This document shows positions 11,691 to 21,952 of a stretch of DNA of 64,000 nucleotides, piece by piece. Position numbers and translations under genes: made by a program. Numbering within the stretch: position 1 is the first letter of the stretch; the number at the start of each line of letters is the position of its first letter. Origin of the DNA: Bettongia penicillata ogilbyi (lineage: Eukaryota > Chordata > Mammalia > Diprotodontia > Potoroidae); contig JAJHZJ010000221.1 in NCBI GenBank assembly GCA_023548195.1, positions 2,958,001 to 3,022,000 on the forward strand, given 5' to 3'. The notes beneath the pieces are model-generated. The model was not told where the DNA came from and did no database searches. It was given only the letters and a program-made list of their open reading frames with translations.

Positions 11691-11799
11691 TTTCCAGGAA
11701 TAAACATATTATGATTAAAATTAACATGGTAGGAGGAAATCTGGAGAGAAAAGTGTGACAAGTTTAGGTTTGTCTGATGTAACAGCATAACATTCTGCC

Positions 11800-12465
11800 T
11801 GCCTTTTCCTTAAGAAAACCCCTCACCTGTCCTAACCCTTCTTGAGAGCCTATATATTTCTTTTCTTTGGCAAAACTTGCCTACTACTGTTCAAGGTACC
11901 ACCACCCTTTAATTAACCCAGACCCACAGCCTTATTGTCATCTTTTAATCCATGCTCTCATTCATCCCACATATTGAATCCAATATCAAAACTTCTCTCT
12001 TCTATCTTTACAATATTTCCTGGAGATGGTCCCTTCTCTCCACTCACATAACTATTGCCTTGGTTCAGTCCCTGATCATCTCTGAATGGAACTGTTGTAA
12101 TAGTCTTCTATTTGCTTTCCCTCCCTGAAGCTTCTCTTCACTGCAATCCATCTTTCACTCAGCTATGATTTTCCTAAAGCATTTGTCTGCCCGTATCATC
12201 CCCTCATTCAACAAACTTCAGTAGCTTCCTCTTTTTCTAGCCATTTTATATCTTGCTCTCCTCCATATTCTCTAAGATTCAGCTCCAACAGCCTCCTTGT
12301 GGTTCCTGGAACATGATACATCATACACCATTTCAATTTCTTTGCGCTAGCTGCCTCTTATGTCTAGAATGTTTGGCTCTCTCATCTCTACCTCTTGGTT
12401 CCCCTGGCTTCCTCCAAGTCTCATTTCAAATCCCACTTTTGACAAGAGACGTTTCCTTTTTCTCC
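11800..12465 (+). mobile_element. L2 LINE 3' region, sense
   Basis: Diverged sense L2: tattgccttggttcagtccc, AATGGAACTGTTGTAATAG, cagctatgattttcctaaag, and 'ctagaatgtttggctctctcatctc'. The same order appears in reverse in the antisense L2 copies. No frame survives. Confidence 0.6.
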
Positions 12466-12466
12466 C

Positions 12467-12557
12467 CAGTTGCTAGATGGTATGGTGGAAAGAGTCCTAG
12501 GTCTGGGAGTCAGGAAATTCTGAGTTCAAATCTGATCTCAGACACTTACTAACTGTG
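12467..12557 (+). mobile_element. MIR-type SINE, 5' half (split)
   Basis: Head GTTGCTAGATGGTATGGTGG through GAGTTCAAATCTGATC to ACTAACTGTGT, where it stops in mid-element. The 3' half resumes at about 14380, so 1.8 kb has been inserted into it. Confidence 0.8.
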
Positions 12558-12596
12558 TCGTCAATCAACACAGCACACTTGAGGGCTGCTGCTGTG

Positions 12597-12642
12597 AATA
12601 CACACACACATATACATACATATGTGTATATACATATACTTG
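12597..12642. repeat. CA/TA-rich simple repeat
   Basis: Mixed ACACAC and ATATAC steps near the left edge of the 1.8-kb insert. Confidence 0.8.
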
Positions 12643-13041
12643 TTTAGGGTTGAATTGCCCAGTATAATAAGCATTCTATTTACTCAGAACTGAAACTTAT
12701 TCAAGAAACTAAAGCATTCACAATTCATAACAACATAGTAACTTATTACCAGGGTGACCACACCATCTTAGACACAAAAGTATATAACATAGCATACCCC
12801 CCACCTTATTCTTTGGGGGCCAAAATGTTTGGGGAGTAACACAGCTTGCTTATACAATCAGGGAATCCCAAGCCAGGGTCTGCCCTTAACACAACACATC
12901 CCCAGGGGTCACAGAGAACCCAATACCCTCCACACGTAGGTCACAGTAGGTTATAATCCCCTCAATTCAGAGTCCAAGTAAAATCCTCTTGGGGGTGTGT
13001 CATTCTCCCCATATTGCTGTTGCATACTCTTTCCTGGCACT

Positions 13042-13069
13042 TTCAGGTGCGCACATTCAGGTGCGCACA
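13042..13069. repeat. 14-bp perfect tandem duplication
   Basis: The unit TTCAGGTGCGCACA occurs twice head to tail (13042-13055, 13056-13069) with no mismatch. Confidence 0.95.
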
Positions 13070-14010
13070 TTCTCTAATGACCTAAAGAGTCCTAGTCCTA
13101 AAATTCCTCCAGTCCCCGCTTCCAAGTCCTGAGGGGTGGCTGGGCAACAAAGTCAAAAGGGTAGGTCCCCGGGGGATTATGGCACTTCCCCCAACTCTAC
13201 CTCCTGGGTCCTAACTCATCCCAGGGGAACACAGCAGGACAGCATGTTCACTGCTCCTGCCCTCCATCTTGACTTGGGGCTGAGTTCAGAGTTCCTGGGT
13301 TCCTCCTCCTGCAGGTCCAGGGGTTGACTGCTCCCAGTTCCTGCCTGGGCAGGCAGACAGCAATCTGTAACTGCTCCATGTTTTATGGATATGGGGGAAG
13401 GGACATCAGTCCCTATCTATTCCAAACTCTTCCTGCTCCTGCCTGGGTCCAGGCACAGCAGGCTGCAGGGGCCCCTGCCCCTACCTTCTGTCTGTGGCCC
13501 ACACCACCACAACTCTGGGGCTCCTTGTCCTCTCCCAGCCTTACATGGGGGAGGGCCACTCCAGTCTGGGCTCTGGATATGGAACAGTAGTAAGGCCTCC
13601 ACCCCTGTAGCACAGTCTGGGGCAAGGCTACTCCACTCAAACCCTGTCTCTATGAAAAGTAATACAATAACTGGGAAACAACAGGCAACAATCTCAGTCC
13701 CACTAAACTCCATACTTTCCTTTAGTGTTTTATTCTAGTCCAGTGTTCCAGTGTTCTCACAAGGGTTGGTATCAGAGGTCTCCTCTCTTTCCAAGTCTCG
13801 ATGAGTGATCCAATAGACAGGGCTCCAACTGTCTTAGCAGAGTAATAGAACTGTTTACATATATCACCAGAACAAGAGAGAGCCAACATCTGGGATCACA
13901 AAGCTCGGGGCCCTTAACAACAGTTACCCAGAGTCTTGTCCAGGAAATCAATAAGACCTCAGGCAAAACATTCTTCCCATAAGTGAGCACCAAGGCAATA
14001 TTTCACCTCA

Positions 14011-14012
14011 GA

Positions 14013-14045
<33 letters not shown>

Positions 14046-14142
14046 TATATATATGCATATACACACACATATATGTGTATATATATGTGTATACATATAT
14101 ATACACATATATGTAAATGTATATATACATACACATATACAC
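14011..14142. repeat. TA/TATG/CA simple repeat
   Basis: About 130 bases of alternating purine-pyrimidine sequence, starting as (TA)n and moving through CATATATG-type steps. Open frames rich in Tyr, Ile, His and Thr across it are products of the repeat. Confidence 0.95.
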
Positions 14143-14154
14143 TTTTGACTAATA

Positions 14155-14250
14155 GACTCAGAGCCAAAAAGCACAAAAACCTATGTCACTAAATGCCTGA
14201 TTGACTCAGAGCCAAAAGGTCTGAAAACCTATGTGACTCAGCACCTGATG
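14155..14250. repeat. 48-bp tandem repeat with TGACTCA motifs
   Basis: Two adjacent 48-base units (14155-14202, 14203-14250) share GACTCAGAGCCAAAA, AAAACCTATGT and GCACCTGAT/TGCCTGAT blocks. TGACTCA, the AP-1 consensus, is present at 14202-14208 and 14234-14240. Tandem enhancer repeats of this kind are common in retroviral LTRs, but function here is inference. Confidence 0.8.
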
Positions 14251-14379
14251 CGGCATAACTGTGAATTACCAGGGTTCAAAGGAGATAAATCGTTCAGATG
14301 CTTACAATTTAGCATGAGCCTGGGAAACTGAACTCCAAGAAAAAAACAACAAAAATTCCACCTTGCTTGTGCTCACACC

Positions 14380-14560
14380 ACGGGCTAGTCAGTGAACCTC
14401 TATTTGCCTCAGTTTCTTCATCTGTAAAATGAGAACAATAATTGTGCCTAACTCCCAAGGTTGTTGTGCAGATTAAATGAGATAATAATTGTTAAAGTGT
14501 TTAGTACATTGTCTGGCACAGAGTAAACATATAAATATTAGCTATCATTATTGTTATATT
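14380..14560 (+). mobile_element. MIR-type SINE, 3' half (split)
   Basis: Resumes at GGGCTAGTCAGTGAACC, continues with CAGTTTCTTCATCTGTAAAA and ends ATTAGCTATCATTATTG. It completes the SINE begun at 12467. Confidence 0.85.
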
Positions 14561-15160
14561 GCAGATCAATATAGGGCAATTATTTTTAAAAGACCCTTAA
14601 TTCCTAAGGCCAGATTAGGTATAAAAAGAACAGAAATTTAAGAGTGATTTAAGTTCAATGAGAGACAAGCTCAAGAACCTTGAAGGCATTAAAAATGCAC
14701 ACCACACAAATTTCAAAAGTGCTCTCTAAACTTAAGTGAATGACAAAGATCATGCCAGTGTCTTGAATACATATTTAGCATGGAATTTGGAAAAGCACTT
14801 TTAGAATTCAATGGTATAAATCCAACTAATAGGTCAACTCTACCAAAAAAAATAAGTAATTAAAAAAATTAGTATCTGTGATAACCATTATGAATCAGTG
14901 CATTTCCCCAAATTTGTGAAAGAATGTAAAAACAGTGCATATCTACAACAGTAGATGATAAAGATGTTAAGGTGGAAAGAACCATTGGAGGAAAGGTGGA
15001 GCTGTCTAGGAATATTAAAGATGAACCCTGAATACCACAATGGCAGTGACTTGAGAAAACCATCAAAGACCCATGGTCTCTTCTATTGCTTGAAGAAAAT
15101 CCATACAATAAAAATGCAAGATGCATCAAAAGTGTACTGTTAATATAAATAATGGCAAAT
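14561..15160. other. No confident repeat or gene
   Basis: AT-rich sequence upstream of the Dong/R4-like fragment. It may be the rest of the same old element (62-codon plus frame at 14955-15143), but I cannot show this. Confidence 0.35.
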
Positions 15161-15640
15161 TGGTTATGACAAAGGAGGTGACTGACACTAGCTTTTCTGG
15201 AAAAGTGGAATTATTGGCTTAAATGTTTTACGGTGGTATATGAATTCACAAGAAAATATTTTACTAGCCTTTTCTCTAGTGCAAACTTGATTCTATCTCA
15301 ACAGGAAACATCATATTTTTTACCAAAAGATGAGAATACCAATGATTACTCCAAATATAGGCCAACTATGCATTTATATAATTTAATACAAAAGAGTCAA
15401 TGCTTGTATTGCTCAAAAATGGTAAACATTTATAAGAAAACAACATAACTGATAAAGGAGCAAAAAGTTCAAAAAGGGCTAGGGGTATAAAGAAAACTCA
15501 TGATCAAATTAGTGATTATTGTACAAATGGCCTGAAAGTTCTATGATCTAAGTTCCATCTTTATTGATTGCTATAGAGCTTTTGATTCAGTTCTATGCTC
15601 ATGACTTAGTCATGTATTGCAAATATAACAGATAGTTTTT
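15160..15640 (+). pseudogene. Dong/R4-like LINE reverse transcriptase remnant
   Basis: The plus frame at 15233-15448 contains SYFLPKDENTNDYSKYRP, which matches the 'LIPK..NT.DP..YRPI' finger motif of the R4/Dong group of non-LTR reverse transcriptases. About 110 bases downstream, in another frame, EQK..QKG is followed by SIFIDCYRAFDSV and then HVLQI, matching the EQKG...WIDYKKAFDSVPHSW...LQ palm motif A of that group. The order and spacing fit one decayed element with at least one frame shift and several stops. Old and inactive. A different non-LTR clade is possible, but the EQKG plus IDYRKAFDSV combination is most like R4/Dong. Confidence 0.6.
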
Positions 15641-15815
15641 TATTTGTCCTTTGTTCTTAAACAGGAACAATGACATCAGGAGGGTGATATCTCAGCTTAA
15701 ACAACTGAATTGGATTTAAGTGAGGCAGGGTGCAAAGAGCAAAGTCATCAGCCTCAGTATCTCCTCCGGAATCACTAGTGTCCCGTGGTAAAACACAGGT
15801 CAGGACAACTCACAA
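15634..15815 (-). mobile_element. RTE-tailed marsupial SINE (RTESINE type)
   Basis: Antisense copy: TTTGTCCTTTGTTCTTAAAC tail, AATTGGATTTAAGTGAGGCA, then CTCCTCCGGAATCACTAGTG. Truncated at its head compared with 6690-6965. Confidence 0.75.
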
Positions 15816-16194
15816 CGGTTCACTTGAGGATTTAATTTCCATATGGAAAACTATTCTCTATTTAAATATATCACTAACTCAGTAATGTAAAGGACAACTC
15901 ATACAAAATGTGGCATTTTATGAGAAAGCTTATGACCATTGTGATTCCACCTAAGCTAAAATCCATTATTAGCATTCCTGAATATAACTCAGTATATACC
16001 CATGTCTTTCAAGTCAAAGAGAAAGTTCCCAAATATCAAATTAATCATTCTAGAAATATGGGTGATATTATGTTATATTGCTCCACTGAAAATACATTAA
16101 GCTGCTGCTTTGCCAAATAGAAACTTTCCTCACTGATATCAAAATACCATTTGGACCCAGTAAGTGTAAAGTTCTCTCTCTTTTTTTTAATCTA

Positions 16195-16340
16195 ACCTTT
16201 CAAGACATTTCACATCCATTGCTTAATGTCCAGCCAAGCTGATCTATTTGCCATCACCAGAATATAGTGTTCCATCTTCTGTCTCTGTGCCTTTGCAGTC
16301 TGTCCTCCATGACTGTAATATACTTGCTGCTTTTTCTTAT
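16195..16340 (+). mobile_element. L2 fragment, sense
   Basis: Reads like part of L2: 'tgttccatcttctgtctctgtgcctttgcagtctgtcctccatgac'. HAL1 copy A begins just to its right. Confidence 0.5.
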
Positions 16341-17177
16341 TTCTTTCTTTCTTCCTTTTTAGATTTCAACATTCATTTCCACAAAATTTTGAGTTCCAAT
16401 TTTTCTCCCCATCTGTCCACTTCCTCCTTCCCATAATACCTTGCATTCTGATTACTCCTTCCCTCAATGTACCCTCCCTTCTATCATACCCCACCCTTCC
16501 CTTATCCCCATCTTCTCTCTTTTCTTGTGGGGCAAGATAAATTTCTATACCTCATTACCTGTGTTTCTTATTTCCCAGTTATATGCAATAGTAATTCTTA
16601 GCATTCGTTCCCAATACTTTGAATTCCAACTTCTCTCCCTCCCTCCCTCCCTATCCATCCCCACTGAGAAGGCAAGCAATTCAATACCGGCTATATATGT
16701 GTTGTTCTGCAAAAGACTTCCATAATAATTATGTAGTGTAATACTAACTATATGGCCCTCCATCCTACCCTGTACCCCCTCTTTTTTTATTCTCTCATTT
16801 GACCTTGTCCCTTCCCAAAAGTATTTACTTCTAGTTACTCCCTTCTCCCATTTGCCCTCCCTTCTATCATCCCCCTCACCCCACTTGTCCCCTCCTCCCC
16901 TACTTTCCTGTAGTGTAAGATAGATTTTCATACCAAATTTAGTGAGCATTTTATTCCCTCCTTGAGCCATATGGGAAGAGTAAGCTTCACTTTTCTCCTC
17001 TCATCTTCTCCCTTCTCTCCTCCATTGAACAGGATTTTTTGTATCTCCTTTATGAGTTATAGCTTGCCCCATTCCTTTTCTCCCTTTCTCCTCCCAATAT
17101 TTTCCTCTCTCACCCCTTAATTTAATTTTATTTTTTTATGGATATCATCTCTTCTGATTCAACTCAACCTGTACTCT

Positions 17178-17201
17178 CTGTCTATATGTGTGTGTGTATG
17201 T

Positions 17202-17243
<42 letters not shown>
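17178..17243. repeat. (TG)n microsatellite in HAL1 copy A
   Basis: TG-rich run with a few TATG steps. It occupies the same place in the element as the run at 39772-39861 in copy C. Confidence 0.95.
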
Positions 17244-17246
<3 letters not shown>

Positions 17247-17426
17247 CCCTCCACCTGCCCAAATACTGAGAAGTCTTAAGAGTTACAAATATTATCTTTC
17301 CATGTAGGAATATAAACAGTTCAGCTTTAGAAAATCTTTTATGATTTCTCTTGATTTTTGTGTTTGAAAGTCAAATTTTCTATTCAGTTCTGGTCTTTCA
17401 TCATGAATGCTTGGAAGTCCTTTATA

Positions 17427-18358
17427 TCATTGAATGACCATTTTTTTCCCTTGAAGTATTATACTCATTTTGCTGGGTAGATGATTCTTGGTTTTAATCA
17501 CAGTTTCTTTGACTTCTGGAATATCCTTTGACTTCTGGAATATCCTATTCCAAGTCCTTTGATCTCTTAATGTAGAATCTGCCAGATTCTGTGTTATCCT
17601 GATTGTATTTCCACAATAATCAAATTGTTTCTTTCTAGCTGCTTGTATTTTCTCCTTGACCTGAGAACTCTGAAATTTGGCCACAATATTCCTAGGAGTT
17701 TCTCTTTTTGGGTCTCTTTCAGGAGGTGATAGGTGGATTCTTTCAATATTTATTTTGCCCTCTGGTTCTAGAATATCAAGGCAGTTTTCCTTGCTATTTT
17801 CATGGAAGATAATGTCTAGGCCCCCTTTTTTGATCATGGCTTTCAGGTAGTCCCATAATTTTGAAATTGTCTCTCCTGGATCTATTTCCCAGGTCAGTTG
17901 TTTTTCCTATGAGATGGTTCACATGATCTTCTATTTTTTCAAACTTTTGGTTTTGTTTTCTAACTGGTTGGTTTATCTCATAGTAATTAGCTTCCCTGAA
18001 CTCAATTCTCTCTTTTAATGAACTATTTTGTTCATTGAGCTTTTGAATCTTGTTTTACGTTTGGCTAATTCTGCTTTTTAAAGCCTGCTTCTCCTCATTG
18101 GCTTTTTGGACCTCTTTTTCCAATTGAGTTTGCCTCTTTTTAAAGGTGTTACTTTCCTCAACATTTTTTTGGTTCTCCTTTAGTGGACTGCTGACATGCT
18201 TTTGAAGCTCTTCTATGGCCTAAGTGCATTTCATATTCATTTCCGGGGTACTAGAGGCAGAGGCCTTGACTTTCTCTGACAGTATGCTTTGTTCTTCCTC
18301 ATCCTAAAGGATGGAAGGACTTGCCTATTCACCAATTTTTTTTCCATTTTGGGGGCAT
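17427..18358 (-). pseudogene. HAL1 copy A ORF1 remnant
   Basis: Encodes an RNA-binding ORF1p-like protein. The C-terminal part is best kept at 17837-17427, with RNIVAKFQSSQVKEK, QFDYCGNTIRITQNL and TWNRIFQKSKD, matching the L1 ORF1p RNA-recognition/C-terminal region. The N-terminal coiled-coil portion (Glu/Lys/Gln-rich) is present by homology to copy C but interrupted by stops. A 19-bp tandem duplication at 17508-17545 further breaks the frame. Confidence 0.75.
17508..17545. repeat. 19-bp perfect tandem duplication in ORF1
   Basis: TTTGACTTCTGGAATATCC occurs twice in a row. Copy C has it once (near 40157), so the duplication is private to copy A. Confidence 0.95.
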
Positions 18359-19254
18359 TTTCCCAGCCAGTTACTTGACTTCCGAATCTGTTGTCAAGAG
18401 GAGGGTTCTAGTGCTTCTCCTCTCCCCAGTACAAGGCTGAGATTCAACTCAGCTGCTCAATTCCCCCAGGGCTTTGGGTGGGGGGGGTGAGACCACCACT
18501 GAGGGTGGAGGTTCAGATTGGCTGCTCAATTCCACCAGAGGCTTTAAGCTGAGCTGCCTGGACAATGGACCCAGGCTGCTTCCTTGGCCATTGTGGCTGC
18601 CCACCTCCTGCTGTTGTCACCACCACGGGCTAGTGCTGGGGGAATGCTGTTCCCCTCTTACCTAGCTGGAAAAACCCTCCCACACTGACCTTTGGAGCTT
18701 TCTTTGTCGTTTGTGGGTTGAGAGATCTGGGACCCTCTCTGCTGGGAATTCTGTCCCGGAAGTCTGTTCAGGTCCTGTTCCTCCCAGTGCTGCATGGCTA
18801 GGGTTGTGCTCTGCTCCACTCAGCAACCCATGAGATAGATCTTTCCTGTTGGCCTTCCAGGTTACCCTTGAATATAAACCTCTTTCATTCTGTTGTTCTG
18901 TGGCTTCTGCTGCTCTAAAATTTGTTGAGAGTCACTTTTTACAGGTATTTTGTGGGCTGTGAGGGAAATGCTGGAGTATATGCATCTTTCTACTTTGCTA
19001 TCTTGGCTCCATCCCCAAATGTAAAATTCTTAGTGATATTAAGAAGAAATAAAGATTGAAAACTTTGACCTTAAATTTGGAAGTCAAATCAAACCAAAAG
19101 ATGAAGGTTATACTTAATAAATGTGTTAATCCAGGCAAGACCTATTGATCATAATACTATCAAGGAGAAAGTTGAGGCTGTGTATGTTAAGAGACTGACT
19201 GAAAGAATACACACAGGATAATTAGTACCTGTGCAATAATAGTCTTGATAAATC

Positions 19255-19642
19255 CATGTACTTTTCAATCCAGTGACACTGACCTCCTGGCTTTTCCATG
19301 AATAAGACGTGTATCTCTGCTCCAGGCATATGTTCTACCTGTCTTCAATGCCTGGAATGCTCTCCCTCCTCCAATTTGACTACTAGCCTCCATAGCTTCT
19401 GTTAAGATCCAACTAAACCTTTACCAACTCTTCATAATTCTAGTGTCTTCCCTCTGTTATTTATTTCCCATTTATCCTGTATACAACTTGCATTGTATAT
19501 ATTTGTCTACATAGTATCTCCCCCTTTAGACTGTACTCATCAAGGGCAGAGACTGTTTGTTGCCTTTTTTGTATCCCTAGAATTTAGCACAGTGCCTGGC
19601 ACATAGTAAGAGCTTAATAAATGTTTATTGATTAATTGATCA
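19255..19642 (+). mobile_element. L2 LINE 3' end, sense
   Basis: Good L2 terminus: TGCCTGGAATGCTCTCCCTC, then GGGCAGAGACTGTTTGTTGC, CAGTGCCTGGCACATAGTAA and finally AATAAATGTTTATTGATTAA. Confidence 0.85.
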
Positions 19643-20595
19643 ATGTAGATTATGAAATGACATGGTGGAAACTGTGCAACATATCACTGCAGGTTGCAAA
19701 TATTTAACATGTACCAAATACTTAGACATGATTAGGCAGCTAGAATTATACAACTGAAATTCAAGTATAAACTAGCATGAAAAATCACTTTATTATAAAT
19801 GTAACCCTCCCCCCCCATCAATAGCTTCAAGAATTTAAAATAAAACTGTGTGGGGAACTATGACCTTTTAATAAACAGAACCAAAGTCTCCAAAGCTTGG
19901 AAATAACACTCATTTATAAATATTTAAGAATAACATTTTTTAACAGATGCCACTAGACCAAATACTTGGAATCTCCAAACCACTTGTATTGAAAAGCTTT
20001 CAAAATATAAAGACCTAGTAGAAGAAATAAAAACCATATGGCAAGATGCATTCCATGCTATCTCTGTCATCTTGTCAGCTACTAGAGAAGTCCTGCAAAT
20101 GCTTTCAAGAGGTCTGCAGAAGATGAGCTGATGTCTCAATATTTTCCTTTAATGGATAAAAGTTGTCATTTTATCTACTTCCACAAGTCCACATAACATT
20201 AATTATAAAGGAATAATAGTAGGATAGTGACTTGTCTAAGTTCTAGTTCCATCTCAAATCTATCAAAAAAATGAGAAAAATGAGATGATACTTTTAAGGC
20301 TAGATGATATAGTAAGAACCAAATCCAAAGGATTTAACCAAAATTGAACCAACCTCAGGAATTCACTGAGTGAGAATAGCTTTCATTACAATGCAGTATT
20401 CCTCTTCAGCAACAAAATATTTTCGGGGTCTTGGGCTAGAATTCATTATATGATCATCACACTGCAAGATCCCATCAGCATCTATCTCCTCACTATCCTC
20501 TGTCCCTCTGATTAGAGAGTGGCACACGAACTGTAAAATCTCTATTTAATGAAGGAGTTCAGCTCAGAATGTATCATTTTTTCATTTGGCTCAGC
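19643..20595. other. No gene or recognised repeat
   Basis: AT-rich non-coding stretch. The 71-codon minus frame at 19924-20139 shows no motif. Confidence 0.4.
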
Positions 20596-20599
20596 TTTT

Positions 20600-20748
20600 C
20601 CACCATGCCCCATTCACCCTCCTTTTCAGTCTTTTAGATGGTAGGCTCCTTGAAGGGAGAGACTCTCTGTTTTTATATTGTATCCCCAGCACATAGTATA
20701 GTGCCTGGGACATAGCATGCACTTAATAAATGTTTATTGAATGACTAA
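20600..20748 (+). mobile_element. L2 3' end, sense
   Basis: GATGGTAGGCTCCTTGAAGG, 'gtatccccagcacatagta' and the terminal AATAAATGTTTATTGAATGA identify the L2 end. Confidence 0.8.
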
Positions 20749-20814
20749 TTACAACATGTATAAAACTGACTTGCTTTTGGACCCAAAGACATGAATGTGA
20801 TTTAATAGGCAAGA

Positions 20815-20965
20815 CATTGAATGGGAATCATAGGAATATAGACTTGCAGTTGGAAGGGACCTTAAAAGTCATCTATTCCAGTCCCTTAGATTTACGGAGG
20901 AGGAAACTGGGGCACAGAGAGGGGAAATCACTGGCCCAAAATCACACAGGTAATAGTGTGGCAAT
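20815..20965 (-). mobile_element. MIR/THER-type CORE-SINE
   Basis: Antisense: GTTGGAAGGGACCTTAAAAG, GGAGGAAACTGGGGCACAGA, AATCACACAGGTAATAGTG. Confidence 0.65.
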
Positions 20966-21774
20966 GTAGGGGTTCCTATAACTTAAGATCCATAGTACCA
21001 CTGAAAATTTAGCCTGAATCTAATAGTTTCTGTGAGAAGATCAGTGCTTCAAAATTTAATCTTAGGGTGTATAAATTCCATTCAAGGGGACAGATTGCTC
21101 TGTGTAGCAATTCTACCTTGACTTGTTTGCAACAATCCTACAAATTTATTTTCCAGATTGCAGAAGGGAACAATGCCTGCATATTTTACAGGGATTACAC
21201 AAACAGATAAAGATGCCTTCTTGCCACTAGAATAGACCAAGTAAAATGTTGGTTTTTTTTTTTTTTTTGAGATCTGAGGGAAATGTTCCCCTTCTATGCC
21301 AGATATGCCAGAAGCATTTCACATTCCCCTTCCTTACCTTTCAGTTCTAGGGAGAATATTAATTTTCTTTTCTGGCAACATTTAAAATGTTCTATCTTCA
21401 AACCCGGAATGAACATTCTAAAAGCTGTCACCTGAGGGCTCATTGGCTCTCTGGAGGTTTCTGACCTTGGGGAGCACAGTGACAGCCTGCTGCTTTTCAC
21501 ATAAGCACAGGTGTCTGAGTGTACTCCTACTTCACAGAAATTTTCATGAATTTGAATTTTAACTTTCTCATTAATATGATCAGTTCAAGAAACTACAGAA
21601 TGTTAAGCCCACATATTTTTAAAATTACTCCTCCTTTTATTATTCTACCCAGTTTCAGAGCAAATCACTGGCATGTTTCAATGGAAAATTAGGATGTCTT
21701 AAATAGTTGGGAGGCAGAGAAATTAGATTAGGAGGAGTGTTCCTTTTTTTCCCCTGTAACAGATAGGAGCTACT
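20966..21774. other. No gene or recognised repeat
   Basis: Non-coding; only a T run at 21250-21268 stands out, possibly the tail of an element too old to name. Confidence 0.4.
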
Positions 21775-21945
21775 ACATGTGATAGCATGGAAAAAGAGTT
21801 GGTGTGGCCCAGGTTCAAACCCCACCTTTGCCACTTAATACTTGTGTGACCTTGAGCAAGTCACTTAACTTTTCCAAGCATTAGTTTCCTCATTAGCAAA
21901 ATGAGGTTGGATTCAGTAACCTTGAAGGTGTAATCTATCATCCTC
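21775..21945 (+). mobile_element. MIR SINE
   Basis: Sense: CAGGTTCAAACCCCACCTTTG, CTTGTGTGACCTTGAGCAAG, GTTTCCTCATTAGCAAAATG. Confidence 0.8.
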
Positions 21946-21952
21946 AGGTCAG

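Larger units (their letters stand above)
8773..11697 (-). mobile_element. RTE-clade LINE, 5' truncated (copy 1)
   Basis: A 2.9-kb non-LTR retrotransposon on the minus strand. Reading 11.7 kb to 8.8 kb, translated pieces give an AP-type endonuclease, then a reverse transcriptase, then a C-terminal region with a CPTC motif. The 3' end is a short non-coding tail finishing in (AACC)n repeats (8779-8796 on the plus strand as GGTT). The upstream half of the endonuclease is missing, so the copy is 5' truncated, and several frame breaks make it inactive. I cannot tell by eye whether it belongs to the BovB-like or the RTE-X branch; motif wording leans to RTE-X. Confidence 0.85.
12558..14379. mobile_element. 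LTR-like insert inside a SINE
   Basis: This 1.8-kb block separates two halves of one SINE and must be an insertion. It has no coding frame with a known motif; a G/C-rich middle (13.1-13.6 kb) gives overlapping chance frames. A polyadenylation-type AATAAA occurs on the minus strand near 13723, and a 48-bp tandem repeat with AP-1-like sites lies at 14155-14250, both compatible with a solo long terminal repeat. I could not find a clean target duplication, and the family is unknown to me. Confidence 0.4.
16345..19014 (-). mobile_element. HAL1 (ORF2-less L1 derivative), copy A
   Basis: About 2.67 kb, minus strand. The 5' end near 19014 reads GGGGATGGAGCCAAGATAGC, close to the L1 start. After a 0.65-kb leader comes ORF1 (start codon position 18358-18356) with a coiled-coil part and the L1 ORF1p-type C-terminal domain, then a 1.1-kb 3' region made of purine-rich (plus-strand pyrimidine-rich) sequence, a (TG)n run and a weak A-rich end. 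No reverse transcriptase frame occurs between ORF1 and the tail. HAL1 elements are known L1 derivatives moved by L1 proteins. Copies B, C and D in this window share the architecture. Confidence 0.85.

Noticed and set aside
13136..13738. Cluster of frames of 63-117 codons, Pro/Leu/Ser-rich, both strands
   Set aside because: GC-rich part of the 1.8-kb insert; frames overlap in several phases, show no motif and no splice context.
13959..14192. Tyr/Ile/Thr/His-rich frames on both strands
   Set aside because: Products of the TA/CA simple repeat.
16171..19030. Target duplication of HAL1 copy A (TGTAAAGTTCT at 16173 versus TGTAAAATTCT at 19020)
   Set aside because: One mismatch, short, and it would place L2-like sequence (16195-16340) inside the element; not convincing.
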